Shown: positions 34,567 through 45,792, numbered from the stretch's first letter. The stretch: 64,000 bases of DNA from Siphonodentalium dalli (GCA_032622095.1 CP136068.1:7233314-7297313), one strand, 5' to 3'. Made by a program: numbers and translations. Notes: generated from the letters alone by a model not told the origin.

Positions 34567-34745
34567 GATCCTGTGCCAGTGCATTCTCTTATATAAGAGA
34601 ATGCATTGGCTTAACATATTAACAAATTATAAAATTGTCAAAGAATGTAGAACAATATTTTTGTTAGGCCAATGCATTCTCTTATATATGCGAGGCGACC
34701 AATGGTCGACTCGCATATATAAGAGAATGCATTGGCACAGGGTTC
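34567..34745. mobile_element. Double hairpin-core unit of MITE family P
   Basis: Two palindromic cores stand side by side: a short one (GTGCATTCTCTTATATAAGA...GCATTGGC) and a full one (GCCAATGCATTCTCTTATAT, GCGAGGCGACC, GGTCGACTCGC, then the inverse). AT-rich spacer lies between. The terminal CCC ends are missing. Confidence 0.7.
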
Positions 34746-35354
34746 GTGCATTCCTTATACCGTGTGGTGGGTGGTCTTTCGGAAAGAAATTGAAAATATA
34801 CAATATAGTTATTTTACGTCGTTGTGTATAAAGAGATGGTGTGCAGTCGCTCTCGCTTCCAGGTTCATTGGCATATTGAGTTCACGATCCCTGTATTGTC
34901 AGATAGGTCCTGACGCGTGCTTTTGTTATTCAAAAAGTTGATAGAAAGTAGGAATATGTTAAAATTCCGGATTTGTGTTTTTACACTAAGATGCCCAGCC
35001 CAATTTGACACCATGATACCGCCATATGTAAGTTTTATGTAGTAGGAAATAAATAGATCCCACACATGAGCCCATTGTGGACAGATACCGATCGACTTGC
35101 AATTGAGGAAGTTTTAACACATTTTTAATTTTGGTCAGCCTAGTAAAACAAATTATCGTCTGCTATAAAGAGCGTCAGTTGTTCTGTCGTTCGAAAGCGG
35201 TATATTAATATATAAAGAGCGTTGTCATGTGTTAGATTTCGTGATAATTATCGACGTATATTACGTGCGCGTGTGATACGAATGATGGTGATTTTGTCCG
35301 CCTTATATAAGCTGAAAATTAACTTGGGATTTGTTTGACAGTGCATCTTTAAGG
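34745..35354. other. No gene seen
   Basis: No supported exon. TATAAAGAGCG occurs at 35165 and 35212 in a small degenerate duplication. Confidence 0.4.
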
Positions 35355-35560
35355 TTAACCCTTTCACGACGGGAGCTGCGCTGGTGCAGCATTAAATTCA
35401 TTGTGGCAGTGCATTATCTTATATACATGTAAGTCTAACATTGGGAACTGTGTATACTGTATATAAGAGAATACACTGGCTTACAATATCAAGGTAGTGT
35501 TTGGTCAATGTATTTTATGTATGCGAGGCTCCCTATTTGAGACTCGCATACAGTAATGCC
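35355..35560. mobile_element. MITE family P, degenerate copy
   Basis: Starts GTTAACCCTTTCACGACGGG, then AGCTGCGCTGGTGCAGCATT and decayed hairpin cores. The right end is lost against the palindrome fragment at 35550. Confidence 0.6.
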
Positions 35561-35665
35561 CTAAATAATCGACTCCTTAACCACAGCTGAATTATGAGTA
35601 TTTTTTTAGGATTTATAGTCGGAACTATGGCTTGTTGTCATTCATCGGAAAGCTCACACTGTGCA
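35550..35665. mobile_element. Half copy of palindromic MITE family H
   Basis: ACAGTAATGCCCTAAATAAT ... GGCTTGTTGTCATTCATCGG matches one arm of the full palindrome at 36806-37016. Confidence 0.65.
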
Positions 35666-35674
35666 TCTTTAAGG

Positions 35675-35936
35675 TTAACCCTTTTACGGTGGGAGCCGCG
35701 CTGGTGAAACACTGAGAAACCCCGTACCAGTACATGCTCTTACTTATGTGAGTCGTCCATATGGAGCCTCGCATTTATAATAGACTGCACTGGCTTACAA
35801 CGTCAAGTTAGATAGTGTTAGGTCAATATATAAGCCAATTATAAAAGCTAGGCTAGACTCGCGTACATGTATATTAGAGAATGCATTGGCACGGGGTTTC
35901 GCAAAATTTCAGGAAGCTCCAATCATGGAAGGGTTA
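35675..35936. mobile_element. MITE family P, near-complete copy
   Basis: Left TTAACCCTTTTACGGTGGGA, right GGGGTTTCGCAAAATTTCAG then GCTCCAATCATGGAAGGG. Decayed hairpin cores lie between. It ends TTAC instead of TTAA. Confidence 0.65.
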
Positions 35937-36034
35937 CGTGTTTAAGTTTCAGGTATGGTATTTTGTTAACTGTGGAAACATCCCACCCACCCAGTCGCGG
36001 CGAACATGGGAGCGCCATACACAAACAGCCAGGA

Positions 36035-36165
36035 CTGCGTTATAAAATCGATAGAACCGCACACAGCATTGTGAATGCATCGACGACAAACAAGTCTGTT
36101 TTCACAATGTTCGATAGAATCCCAAACAACAAGCAATCCGACCGTCTGACACGTCAAACTGTTCA
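36035..36165. repeat. Duplicated segment, paired with 38705-38830
   Basis: Both copies contain GCATCGACGACAAACAAGTC (or ATCAACGACAAACAAGTC), CGATGTTCGATA-like bases and AACAAGCAAT(C/G)CGA. No coding frame is conserved between them. This is either a dispersed repeat or a local duplication of one locus. Confidence 0.5.
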
Positions 36166-36239
36166 AACGAGAGGATTTCTTGATATACATGTATAATGAC
36201 AGCGACACAAGAACTGCGACACTATACCGTGCTTATGGC

Positions 36240-36490
36240 CACTGGCATATTCAATGAAGTAGACAACTATAACTTTAGAAGAGAGAACTTATAGTTTGTA
36301 AAACTATAAAGTTGGTATCCTTTACCGACTACCCTAACAGGGCGTTACAATAAAACACCGTTTATAATGCAGTCCTCTCTCTCTCTCTCTCCCGCAAGGT
36401 AAAACTAAAACGTTGGTTCCCTTTCCCGACTATAACAGGGCGTTACAATAACACACCGTTTATAATACAAAGTCCATCAGCCAGTTGGTG
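36240..36490 (+). repeat. Imperfect doublet of about 115 bp with a CT microsatellite
   Basis: CAGGGCGTTACAATAAAACA and CAGGGCGTTACAATAACACA, each followed by CCGTTTATAAT, at 36337 and 36430. (CT)n at 36374-36390. A fragment (GTAGGGCGTTAATGAC) also occurs at 50996. Confidence 0.6.
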
Positions 36491-36805
36491 GCATACGTGC
36501 ATACAAGATTGCATTAAAGTGATGGGAAACACCCCGTTAGGGTGATCAAATAGAAATTGAGAATACTCTTGCTCAAAGTATAGTTAATAGAGAGATTCCG
36601 CGTGTAAATTATGACGTGTAGCTTGTAAGATAGATGGTCGCATGTGATAGCGAGAATTAATACGAGACCACTCAAACAAATGCCTGCAATTAGTGAATAT
36701 CTCGTTACATAACATTTTAACAAGACTTTGGCAGTATAATAATAAATGTCGTTTCAAATGGCACAACTCTGTAGCAGTTGAAGTCAAAAGAAGCAATCGG
36801 CTGAG

Positions 36806-37016
36806 TTACAGCAATGCTCTAATTAATCGACCTCTTAACCAAAGCAGAATGTTCAGGATTTAGTCGGAAATATGGCTTGTTGCCATTCATCGGACAGCTC
36901 TCACCGAGAGCTTTCCGATGAATGGCAACAAGCAATATTTCCGACTAAACCCTGAAAAGTTACCCATAATTCTGCTTTGGTTAATAGGTCGATTAATTAG
37001 AGCATTACTGTAATCG
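36806..37016. mobile_element. Palindromic MITE, family H, full copy
   Basis: Near-perfect palindrome of about 210 bp: ACAGCAATGCTCTAATTAAT ... GAATGGCAACAAGCAATATT ... ATTAATTAGAGCATTACTGT, centred on CTCTCACCGAGAG. Half copies lie at 35550-35665 and 56415-56525. Confidence 0.85.
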
Positions 37017-37655
37017 GGTTATAAATTTGAAGGATCAATGACCATAGTATATTATATTATAACTAAGCCTGATCTAACTTCCAATCGAATTAAACCATGT
37101 TCTTTATTGGACATTTTCCTGAAATGGCGGTTTAATGCCTACACATTACAAGACATAACATACATGTACAATCGGAATCTCTCTAGTTTTAAGGTCTGAT
37201 ATTAGAGACCGGACTTTTAGAATTATTTTGTCGAAATAAGTCAGATTGGGATACGAACATGTATCGTTATATTTTGAGCAGTTATATGTGTATATTACGT
37301 CTATTCAGATGGCTACAGAATATGACAATTAGCCGACAATTGCGGAATAACATACGTGCATGACCTTGGGGGCGAATGGGGGGGGGGGGGGTCATCAACA
37401 TGGGAACGGTATACGCAACACAAATAACCATGACTGCATGCTAACCCTTTATATACTGAAGGAATGCTCGATCCCATTCAGTTATTACAGTATACGTACA
37501 ACGGTTAGTGTTCAATTGGAGGGGCGTTCAGGTAATAACAGCAAACGACAGGCAGAAACAGATAATACCCAAGAGCATAATTATTCATATTTATTGGAGG
37601 GGAAATGTTCAGATAATAAGTTCAACAAAGAACGTTTGTTGCATTATTATCAGTT
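37016..37655. other. No gene seen
   Basis: A G run lies at 37378-37390 inside an apparent 121-codon plus frame (37360-37725). The frame runs into the MITE at 37656 and is not supported. Confidence 0.45.
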
Positions 37656-38166
37656 ATGCCCTGTGCCAATGCATTCTCTTATATATGCGAGTCGACCATT
37701 GGCACAGGGCCGTTCTGTTGGGTAAAGGGCCACGAATCTCTGCTCTGTATAACGCCCGTATATCATATTACAAAACCTGGGAACTTTTTGATGTTCTCAC
37801 CCCTTCTGATAGGGAACTTTATTACATTAACCCTTTACCCAACAGAACGGCCCTGTGCCAATGCATTCTCTTATATATGCGAGTCGGCCATAGGTCGCCT
37901 CGCATATATAAGAGAATGCATTGGCTTAACACATTAAAAATTAGGCCAATGCATTCTCTTATATATGCGAGGCGACCTATGGTCGACTCGCATATATAAG
38001 AGAATGCATTGGCACAGGGCATAACTGTAACCATCACAATGTGGTCAAGGAGACGGTTCCAATGATATCCATATTTGCATGGTTCTATTGAGACAGACCG
38101 AAGATATTTTAGGCTGTTGAAGCTTTATTTGGCCGGTTTTGGCCGGTTTGTTGGGTAAAGGGTTAA
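37656..38166. mobile_element. Nested MITE cluster, families P and Q
   Basis: A TTAA-bounded unit spans 37827-38166 (TTAACCCTTTACCCAACAGA ... TTGGGTAAAGGGTTAA) and holds two full hairpin cores in opposite dispositions. A broken unit precedes it (37656-37730: one core, then GGGCCGTTCTGTTGGGTAAA). Between them lies part of family B (37730-37826). Frames of 163 and 93 codons here are repeat-derived. Confidence 0.75.
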
Positions 38167-38339
38167 ACACATATTTGTTCCTCGATAATCAACTTCAAAG
38201 TATGGGGTGGTCCCATACAGCTCGAACTTGTTTGCCTTTTTGTGACTTTAGTTTTAGATTTCGCAAAAATCAGTTACCATGGATCAAATCCATGTTTGCA
38301 AGTGGCCCAAAGTAAAATTGCCCACAAAGTCCCTTAAAT

Positions 38340-38660
38340 AATGTAATCTCGAGTTGTGACATTCGCCTACTGATGAATAAACTATTAACCAACAGGTATA
38401 GTAATACAGAAATATATTCCCGCGTTATTTTTTCGACTTCATAAGGTTCCCTGTCAAAACTTCAAAAAGTTCCCAGGTTTTGAACTGATGGAATATGGTG
38501 TATACGGGCGTCAGCTGGAGTAAAGACTCATGGCATGATCTAACACTATAGGTGAACTACAAGGCCATCATATAGTCATGTTCAGTCACACGTTTTAAGC
38601 TGGTGGAATATGATCTCTACGGGTGTTACAAAACGGAGTAGAGATTAATGGCATTATCTA
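38340..38660. repeat. Family B partial copies
   Basis: ACTTCATAAGGTTCCCTGTC, AAGTTCCCAGGTTTTGAACT and GATGGAATATGG (38440-38500), then AGCTGGTGGAATATGATCTC with CTACGGGTGTTA (38600), match one arm of 23352-23870. Confidence 0.6.
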
Positions 38661-38818
38661 TATCAGAACATTACCTAATGGAACTACTTGCCAATGAGTA
38701 ATTAGTATAGAAAGGGTTAAAATCAATAGAACGGTGCACACCATTGCGATGCATCAACGACAAACAAGTCTGTTTCGGCGATGTTCGATACAATCTCAAA
38801 AACAAGCAATGCGATCGA

Positions 38819-39082
38819 CTAACGAGTGTGTGACTTGGCACGCGAGTCGCGGAATTCCAAGGACAGCGTAAACATATTTCCCTCTGACTGCCAATAAATG
38901 TCAACGTTAACCGAATCTCCCTGACAAATCCCCAACACTACAGTATGAAATCCAGTATAACCGTAGAGCATTGTGGGACCATTGTATTTGTGTTTACCTA
39001 CAATGTCGGGTTTTGTTTGAGCATGTGAGGTGAATACCTTAACGTTAATCAGGTCGTGGGAGATTACAGTCACGTGGTACAT
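38819..39082 (-). CDS. C1q-like C-terminal exon
   Basis: Minus-strand frame of 87 codons ending at TAG 38819-38821. Strand-like runs (YHVTVISHDLINVKVF, then GFHTVVLGICQGDSVNVDIY and NMFTLSLEF) follow the order of the last strands of a C1q/TNF-type jelly roll, in particular the 'VVL.L..GD.V.V' and the aromatic C-terminal strand. Known: C1q-domain proteins are secreted or membrane lectin-like trimers, greatly expanded in molluscs. Codons are mostly purine-first. A stop precedes the ATG and no good acceptor is seen. CATTGTAG before 39001 is the nearest, and it is itself multiplied in the adjacent array. The N-terminal half of the domain is missing, so this may be a last exon or a broken gene. 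Confidence 0.4.
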   Translation of the reverse strand: MYHVTVISHDLINVKVFTSHAQTKPDIVGKHKYNGPTMLYGYTGFHTVVLGICQGDSVNVDIYWQSEGNMFTLSLEFRDSRAKSHTR

Positions 39083-39575
39083 GTCACGTGTTTACCTACA
39101 ATGTCGGTTTGTGTTTGAGCATGTAAGCTGAATACCTTAACATAATCAGGTCGTGGGAGATTAGTCACGTGGTACATGTCACGTGTTTGCCTACAATGTC
39201 GGTTTGTGTTTGAGCATGTAAGGTGAATACCTTAATATAATGAGGTCGTGGGAGATTGCAGTCACGTGGTACATGTCACGTGTTTACCTACAATGCCGGA
39301 TTGAGTTTGAGCATGTAAGGTGAATACCTTAACATAATCAGGTCGTGGGATATTACAGTCACGTGGTACATGTCACGTGTTTGCCTACAATGTCGGTTTG
39401 TGTTTGAGCATGTAAGGTGAATACCTTAATATAATGAGGTCGTGTGAGATTACAGTCATGTGGTACATGTCACGTGTTTACCTACAATGTCGGTTTGTGT
39501 TTGAGCATGTAAGGTGAATACCTTAACATAATCAGGTCCTGGGAGATTACAGTCACGTGGTACATGTCACGTGGC
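38985..39575 (-). repeat. 97-bp minisatellite derived from the C1q-like exon
   Basis: The landmark CACGTGGTACATGTCACGTG recurs at 39071, 39166, 39263, 39360, 39457 (one base changed) and 39554: period 95-97 bp, about six units. Each unit contains the exon's GTGACTGTAATCTCCCA and GTATTCACCT segments. The unit nearest the exon keeps the reading frame; the others have lost a base (TTAACGTTAAT to TTAACATAAT), so only one reads through. Confidence 0.85.
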
Positions 39576-39847
39576 CCTCGAGTATTCAATATTTTAATGC
39601 GGTTGTCACCACTCGACAATGGGAAATGAGGAACATGATGTACATGCACCCATCCTTGCAACCACACGGGGAGATAGAATTATATTATGACATGGATGGG
39701 TACCTCATTTCCCATTGGCTCTATTTCACAATAACAAATTACGCAGGTGAGGCGTTTTCTGTCTCTTTATGTGAGAACAAAATCATATTTGGTAAGTTTA
39801 TCAATGAAAAACAATTGTACCCGGTGTCACTCTACCCTAAAAAATAA
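39575..39847 (+). CDS. Possible exon, unknown
   Basis: A plus-strand frame without interruption to TAA 39845-39847 includes GEIELYYDMDGYLISHWLYF and then FSVSLCENKIIF, with a GTAAGT donor-like site at 39792 (ATATTTG|GTAAGT). Its composition is β-strand-like and codons are often purine-first. Against it: part of it (TGGGAAATGAGG and CTCATTTCCCA) forms an inverted repeat of about 80-bp spacing, and no acceptor is seen. Confidence 0.25.
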   Translation, partial: PSSIQYFNAVVTTRQWEMRNMMYMHPSLQPHGEIELYYDMDGYLISHWLYFTITNYAGEAFSVSLCENKIIFGKFINEKQLYPVSLYPKK

Positions 39848-39849
39848 CA

Positions 39850-40223
39850 TAACGGGACAAGAGTATTGTTACAACTGAGTAGGCTAAGTCGAAACGATTT
39901 TAACACATTCAGATAGTCACACGTCTCAGTATTGACCTCCAATCCAATCTCGTCTCAAATGTTAAGGCTTCTAGTCTAAAAGTTTACCCTGGATAATTCT
40001 GCGGTACTACCATGCCATATACAAATCTTGCTTTGAACCACATTGTACTTTACCATGGTACTCTTTACCTGCTTCGTATAATGTTTTGCCGTGGGAATTT
40101 GAATGGAGATCCCCATTCAAATGAAAGTGTCAATGACACTGTAGCTCAACTTGGAACGGGAATAAGTTCACGTGTTACAGCCAATGGAGTGATTAGGAAT
40201 GTGGAAAGTTTAAAGGCCTAGTT
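39850..40223. other. No gene seen
   Basis: The 69-codon plus frame at 40012-40221 is unsupported. Confidence 0.4.
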
Positions 40224-41205
40224 ATGCAAAAAGTAAAATCCAAGATGGCCGCTGGTAGCCATGTTTTGGGCCGAATGACCCCAACATGACTCGTTCCCAT
40301 TTACATGTCATTGTTAACACCCACGACAAATTGCATGATGATCCGACCAAAGCTACGACCTGTAGCCCGTGCCAAGGGATTTAGTCAAGCAAGGAGTAAA
40401 ATCCAATATGGCTGCTGGCGGACATGTTTTTTTGGCCGAACGACCCAAAATCTTCTCGTTCCCATCTACATGTCAATATTAACATCCATGACAAATTTCA
40501 TGATAATCAGACGAACAGTACGACCTGCAGCCCGTGCTAATGGATTAAATTTTGAAATCCAAGATGGCCACTGGCGGCCATGTTTTTTTGCCGAATGGCC
40601 CCAAAATGACTAGTTCCCATCTACTTGTTAATGTCAACAGCCGTGACAAATTTCATAATGATCCGATCAAAGGTAGGACCTGTAGCCTGTGCCAAATGAT
40701 TTAGTCATGCAAAGAGTAAAATACAAGATGGCGGCCATGTCTTTTAGCCGGCCCCAAAATGACTCGTTCCCATCTACATGTCATTGTTAACATCCATGAC
40801 AAATGTCATGATGATCAGACGAACAGTACAACCTGTAGCCCGTGCTAATGGATTGAATTTTGAAATCCAAGATGGCCGCTGGCGGCCATGTTTTTTTGCC
40901 GAATGACTCCAAAATTACTCGTTCCCATCTTGATGTCAATGTCAAGAGCCATGACAAATCTCATAATGATCCTTCCAAAAGTACGACCTGTAGCCCGTGT
41001 CAACGGATTTAGTCGTGCGAAGAGCAAAATCCAAGATGGCTGCTGGCGGCCATGTTTTATGGCCGAACAACCCCAAAATGACTCGTTCCCATCTACTTGT
41101 CAATATTAACATCCATGACAAATTTCATGATGATCAGACGAACAGTACGACTTTTCGCCCGTGCTAATGGATTGAATTTTGAAATCCAAGATGGCCACTG
41201 GCGGC
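40224..41205 (+). repeat. About 157-bp tandem array, six to seven units
   Basis: AAGATGGCCGCTGGCGGCCA, CCCCAAAATGACTCGTTCCC and CGACCTGTAGCCCGTGC recur with spacing between 143 and 170 bp. The AAGATGGC anchor is near 40240, 40410, 40560, 40725, 40868, 41032 and 41190. The 60-102 codon frames here are repeat translations. Confidence 0.9.
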
Positions 41206-42400
41206 CATACTAATTCTTAAAACGCCTTCTCGTGTACCATTGGGTCGAATGGGTTCATATTTGGTTTTAATGCTCCTTGGGTTTCAGATTTGTTCAAATG
41301 AGGTCACTGGGTCAAATGTGGGGGGAGCCAGAGACATAACTAAAAACAATTATTTTTTTAGATTTAACTCCTTGCTCAATTAAAAAACAAACCAACAAAA
41401 TGTCTATTCAACTTCTTTTTTTTATGAAAATTTAATTTTTAATTTAAAATTTTAGTTTTGAAAAACTAACCACACTATAACATCCGCCAGGGTACATCGA
41501 CTCATCCCACAAAATTTAGTTGAAATTGGTCCAGGGGTCTGGGAGAAAAATTAAACAGACTGATTGTTACCTTGCCAATTGAGGGGTCAACGTAAGTATA
41601 TGTACCCCTGTTACAAATTCACATTCCCAATGCCACAATACTATTTGTGAAGTCATCTCGTTCACTAACAATATACAGCTTTCTGCCTGCCATTCTCTAT
41701 AATGTCTCATGTGTATGAAAGTAATCTTATCTGACAGCCTTTGATAAACACATCAGATGTTTATTTGTGTCATTCATCTCAATTTAAATTAGATTAATTT
41801 CCATGTGCTGTTTCTATGCAGTTATCCAGGCAAGTGTTATATTCTGTTTACATAGGCTATTGACTTATTTTCATCTGTGATAATGATGTGTCTTATGTGT
41901 CATGCTGATTATTTCAAGAAACAAGTATCAGAGGCCTCGTGTTGAAAACCCTTCCCTTAATTTTGTAACTTAGTTTAATGAAAATGAACTCACTTCAACT
42001 TCTATAATATACCATTTGGGATTACTAGATCAATGGATCTCATAGACTGGGAAATACATTTTGTTCAAATAGGGGCAGAGATATGAGATTTAACTAATGT
42101 TGATATATACTGGCATTATCAGTAAGGTTTTGATAAATTCCCAACAGTTGGAGATCTTGAAGGAGCAGTTGTAATTTAGTTTCGTCCAGTTGGGAGGTAA
42201 TTGTCAATGATCTATTGGGAAGGGGGTGGATGTGCGGTTAGTCATTTCAAGGTGGACACTCCCATATCTCCTGCCGTTCAACAAAGACCCTCTACATGTG
42301 TTACCCTGTTTAGAACCACGTTGTTTTAAAGTGATTTGACAAGTACTGGCTATTGTTGTCGTCAGAGTCATAGTCTTCTCCATGTCTATAGTCTGGTGAG
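41205..42400. other. No gene seen
   Basis: The array tail merges into AT-rich sequence; 41520-41580 (GAAATTGGTCCAGGGGTCTG) has the style of a retroposon 3' end. No supported exon. Confidence 0.4.
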
Positions 42401-43200
42401 CGACCCAGTCTTGTTAAGATGGAACAGTTTTTCAGATCTTCGGGGTTATCTTCATGTCTGCATTCCGCCCATCATGTTTCTTGTTTACGTGAACGGGGCA
42501 TGTGGTAGAAATAACATGCATTTTGAATCAATGTGTCATTGTTTAATCTACATGTAATCATCGTTACAATCCACTATGTATCAACGAAATATGATTTTGG
42601 ACAGTAACCTGGACGGCATAAGTTTAGACATAACTAAAAGCTGTTAACATAATATACAAGAATCAACCATGAAACAATGAACGATGATTTGCGTTAGTTT
42701 TACGAGATAATACTTGTAAAATTCGGAGTGATCGTCCTGTCTACAGTCTGCCCATATGTCTGTATTTTGTTAACTTGCCAGGAGCATGTGTAGAAATGAA
42801 CATGGGCATAACTAAAATCTATTTACATAATATACAAGAATACACCATGAAACAATGAACGATGATTTGCGTCAGTTTTAAGAGAGAATGTATGTTCACA
42901 ATTTCGGAGTTATCTCCCGTCTACATTGAGTACATTCTGTCCATGTCTTGTTAACTTGGCGGGAGCATGGTGTAGAAATGACATGCATTTTGAATCAATG
43001 TATCGTTGCTTATTATAGTCATAGTTACATTGAACATCCATGGACATAACTAAAGGCTATTTACATAATATACAAGAGTCAACCACAAAACAATGAAATA
43101 TGGTTTAGAACATTAATGGCGTCAGTTTATTAAGAGCGAATACCTGTTCAGAACTTCGGAGTTATCTTCCTTTCTACATTCTGCCAACCTTACTAAATCC
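42400..43200 (+). repeat. Degenerate tandem of about 190 bp, four units
   Basis: CATAACTAAAAGCTG/ATAACTAAAATCTA/ATAACTAAAGGCTA with TTTACATAATATACAAGA follow at 42630, 42808 and 43049. CGGAGTTATC with TCTACATTCTG and GGAGCATG..GTAGAAAT precede them. Confidence 0.75.
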
Positions 43201-43264
43201 AAAACATATGATCCTTTATCGAAATTGTCTGAGTCATCACATTACTCCAAATATAATTGGCTTC

Positions 43265-43352
43265 CTGATTGCTTGCGAAAACCCTGTGTCAATTAATTCT
43301 CGTATATATGCGAGTTGACCATAGGTCGCCACGCATAAAGAAGAGAATGCAT
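43265..43352. mobile_element. MITE family P core fragment
   Basis: GCGAAAACCCTGTGTCAATT, then a decayed hairpin (TCTCGTATATATGCGAGTTG ... GAGAATGCATTGGCC). Confidence 0.6.
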
Positions 43353-44034
43353 TGGCCAAACAAATTTTATATTATTTTTGATAATTGTTAAAGAATGTAA
43401 GCAAAAATGAAACAAAAATGATACAAAATTGTTAAAGAATGTAAGAAATAATGAAAAACATTAATATGCGCTACTCCTAATATAAATGAGAACTAAAAGC
43501 TGAGCACAGTACTATCTTCTTCAGACCAGAGATGAGTGTACGATTCGTCACGTGATGGCATCCGTATTGTACTCATCGTTAAAAAAGAACCGGAACGGAG
43601 TTTTATTCTCTTTTGAATCGTTGGATACTTTGTGTTTTCCACATATCCCCAAATCCAGCTGCCAAAGGTTGGGGTATTTCGTACTCAATTTACACATTCC
43701 ATCATAACTGTAGTTCATTTAGCTAGTCGATCCTAGTCAGATCATATGTCTTTCCTATGGGCGATATCCAAACTGAACTCAGAGACTTCAATTAGAAAAC
43801 CAATAAATCTACAAATGTACAATAAATGTCAATATAAAGAGGTATGTACGTAACATTACGAACGAATTCCAGATTTTCATGTTAAACATGCCTTGAAGTT
43901 TGTCTAACCAATTGTTTCCTTGTCAGTAACCTGCGCTTCTTAATAAACCTTGATGTTGTACGCTACCCGAGAATCTCGTAACATTTAGGACGTGCCCGCG
44001 CTAACAAAATTGATCGATGTAGCTTGACAGCCAC
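43352..44034. other. No gene seen
   Basis: AT-rich sequence with short duplications (GTTAAAGAATGTAAG at 43386 and 43429). Confidence 0.4.
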
Positions 44035-44803
44035 CAGGGTGCGCGCTGGACCGAAATTTACTTTTGCCAAATGAAATTTATTTTGCCAAATTCTTATTAG
44101 AATTTGCCAAATGTTATCCCTAATCGTATCATTTTCTGCAACATTGATTGAGCTTTGTTTCGACACTCGCGGTTTGAACGACGTTTGCTATCGATAGGAA
44201 AGCGGTTAGTTAATTATACTCGCATCTATATTGTGGTTTGTCATACAACAATAAATAATCACTGAACAATAAAAGTGTCAGGGTTCACGCTGCCACTTGC
44301 CAAATCAGTTTTTAATATCTCAATATAGTTGAAAATATCGGTCAATCCATTTTAAGAAACTATTGCAATAAAATTATATTAGTGGTGTTTTATATGGTTT
44401 CGGAAAAGTTGACGCCTCCATTAAGATGCAGTTAATCTGGTAACATTATTATCGATGGATGGAGGGATTACCAGTATTAGGTGTGATGGTGGTGTTTACG
44501 TAGCCAATCCTCTTGTGATGTTGCCTTCTGATAAAGCAACTCTTCTACAATTTTATTGTTCAGTGATTATTTATTGTTGTATGATAAACCACAATAGAGA
44601 TGCGAGTATAATTAAGTAACCGCTTTCCTATCGATATTAAACGACGTTCAAACCGCGTGTGCCGAAACAAAGCTCAATCAATGTTGCATAAAATGATACT
44701 ATCAGGGATAACATTTGGCAAATTCTAATAGAATTTGGCAAAAAATATTTTCATTTGGCAAATTATTTTGGCAAAAGTAAATTTCGGTCTAGCGCGCACC
44801 CTG
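44035..44803. mobile_element. hAT-like inverted-repeat element, about 770 bp
   Basis: It starts CAGGGTGCGCGCTGGACCGA and ends TCGGTCTAGCGCGCACCCTG. The arms pair for about 250 bp (TTTGCCAAATG, GAGCTTTGTTTCG, TATCGATAGGAAAGCGGTTA, TTATTGTTCAGTGATT). The spacer (44290-44550) holds CAGGGTTCACGCTGCCAC and no transposase. The CAG start suggests the hAT superfamily, but the flanking 8-mers (ACAGCCAC, ATATCAAG) do not match. Confidence 0.75.
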
Positions 44804-44841
44804 ATATCAAGACATGCCCATTATACATGTACTTCGTAAAA

Positions 44842-45030
44842 ATGAATTTTGACGAAGTAGCCGAAAGAGATAGGGGTATGATACTATTTATGTTGTTTCT
44901 ACGTCTGAGCTATTTGGCGAGAGGTGGAAAATTTAGATGGACATTCACAGATAACTACTTAATTGTTACGCTAGTACACCGCATGAAGAAATATATGCTA
45001 TATGTAAACCACATCAAGCATATTATATAA
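44842..45030 (+). CDS. Possible small ORF, unknown
   Basis: 62 codons from ATG (opening MNFDEVAERDRGMILFMLFL), ending at TAA 45028-45030. It has purine-first codons and a hydrophobic stretch (ILFMLFLRLSYL) that could be a membrane helix, followed by a basic His/Lys-rich tail. It starts 39 bp beyond the 44035-44803 element. No splice sites or homologue recognised. Confidence 0.25.
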   Translation: MNFDEVAERDRGMILFMLFLRLSYLARGGKFRWTFTDNYLIVTLVHRMKKYMLYVNHIKHII

Positions 45031-45415
45031 CAATCAAAATGTACAACAGATGACTTTAATCATAGTTTTAGAAGGGAAATTCTGGGAAAGCGTTCTCAGA
45101 AAATATACAAATTGAGTGGAAATGAATAACTGCTATAACAGGAACATCATTTGAACAAGTAAACGGTGTGCAATGGCAATTTAATTGAGTACTGCTTCAA
45201 GAATCTCAACAGTATGTTCGGTATGTGCAAGAAAATCGAAGCCATTACCATGAACTGTTACATCAAGGAACTAGCCCAATCTGGGAGCAATCAGCAACAT
45301 TAGACACATTGTTAGAGATAGCTGGTACGCTGGGAATTTGGTACAGACTTGTGACCTAAACGTTAGGCTAAACCTCATCTCAGCTCAAAGGTTTATATCA
45401 AAAAGTCCTAACAGT
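45030..45415. other. No gene seen
   Basis: No open segment with splice support. Confidence 0.4.
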
Positions 45416-45655
45416 CACTGAGTCGCGGCCATATTGGATCCATCCAGCTCCCGTTCCGCGATTTAAGTGCTATACACAGGTCAATGTTCTGGAGATGCAT
45501 TTCGTATATGGAGTTTCGAATATTCATGAATTCCATATATCGAGCTTTTGAATATTCATGAATTCAATATATGGAATGCACCTCCAGAACATTGATTCGT
45601 AGCACTTAAACCACGGAACAGGGGCTGAGTGCATTCAATATGGCTGCAACTTAGT
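45415..45655. mobile_element. Palindromic MITE, about 240 bp
   Basis: CACTGAGTCGCGGCCATATT ... GATTTAAGTGCTA ... AATGTTCTGGAG ... CCATATATCGA, then inverse CTCCAGAACATT ... GTAGCACTTAAA ... AATATGGCTGCAACTTAGTG. Centred near 45535 with GAATATTCATGAATTC on both sides of the axis. Confidence 0.8.
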
Positions 45656-45792
45656 GATCTCGCTTATTCTTGTAAAATGGATGTTCACCATTTTCACCAC
45701 ACACCTAACATAATGTTGAAAATTTTGAAGCAGTATTAAATTCAATTAAATTGAGGCACGGCGTGGAGACCCACTTAACAATGTTATCGCTA

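Noticed and set aside
37508-37999. 163-codon plus-strand frame
   Set aside because: Spans MITE hairpin cores; the repeated 'CILLYMR' words are the core translated.
40305-41109. Frames of 60-102 codons with similar sequences
   Set aside because: They are successive units of the 157-bp tandem array.
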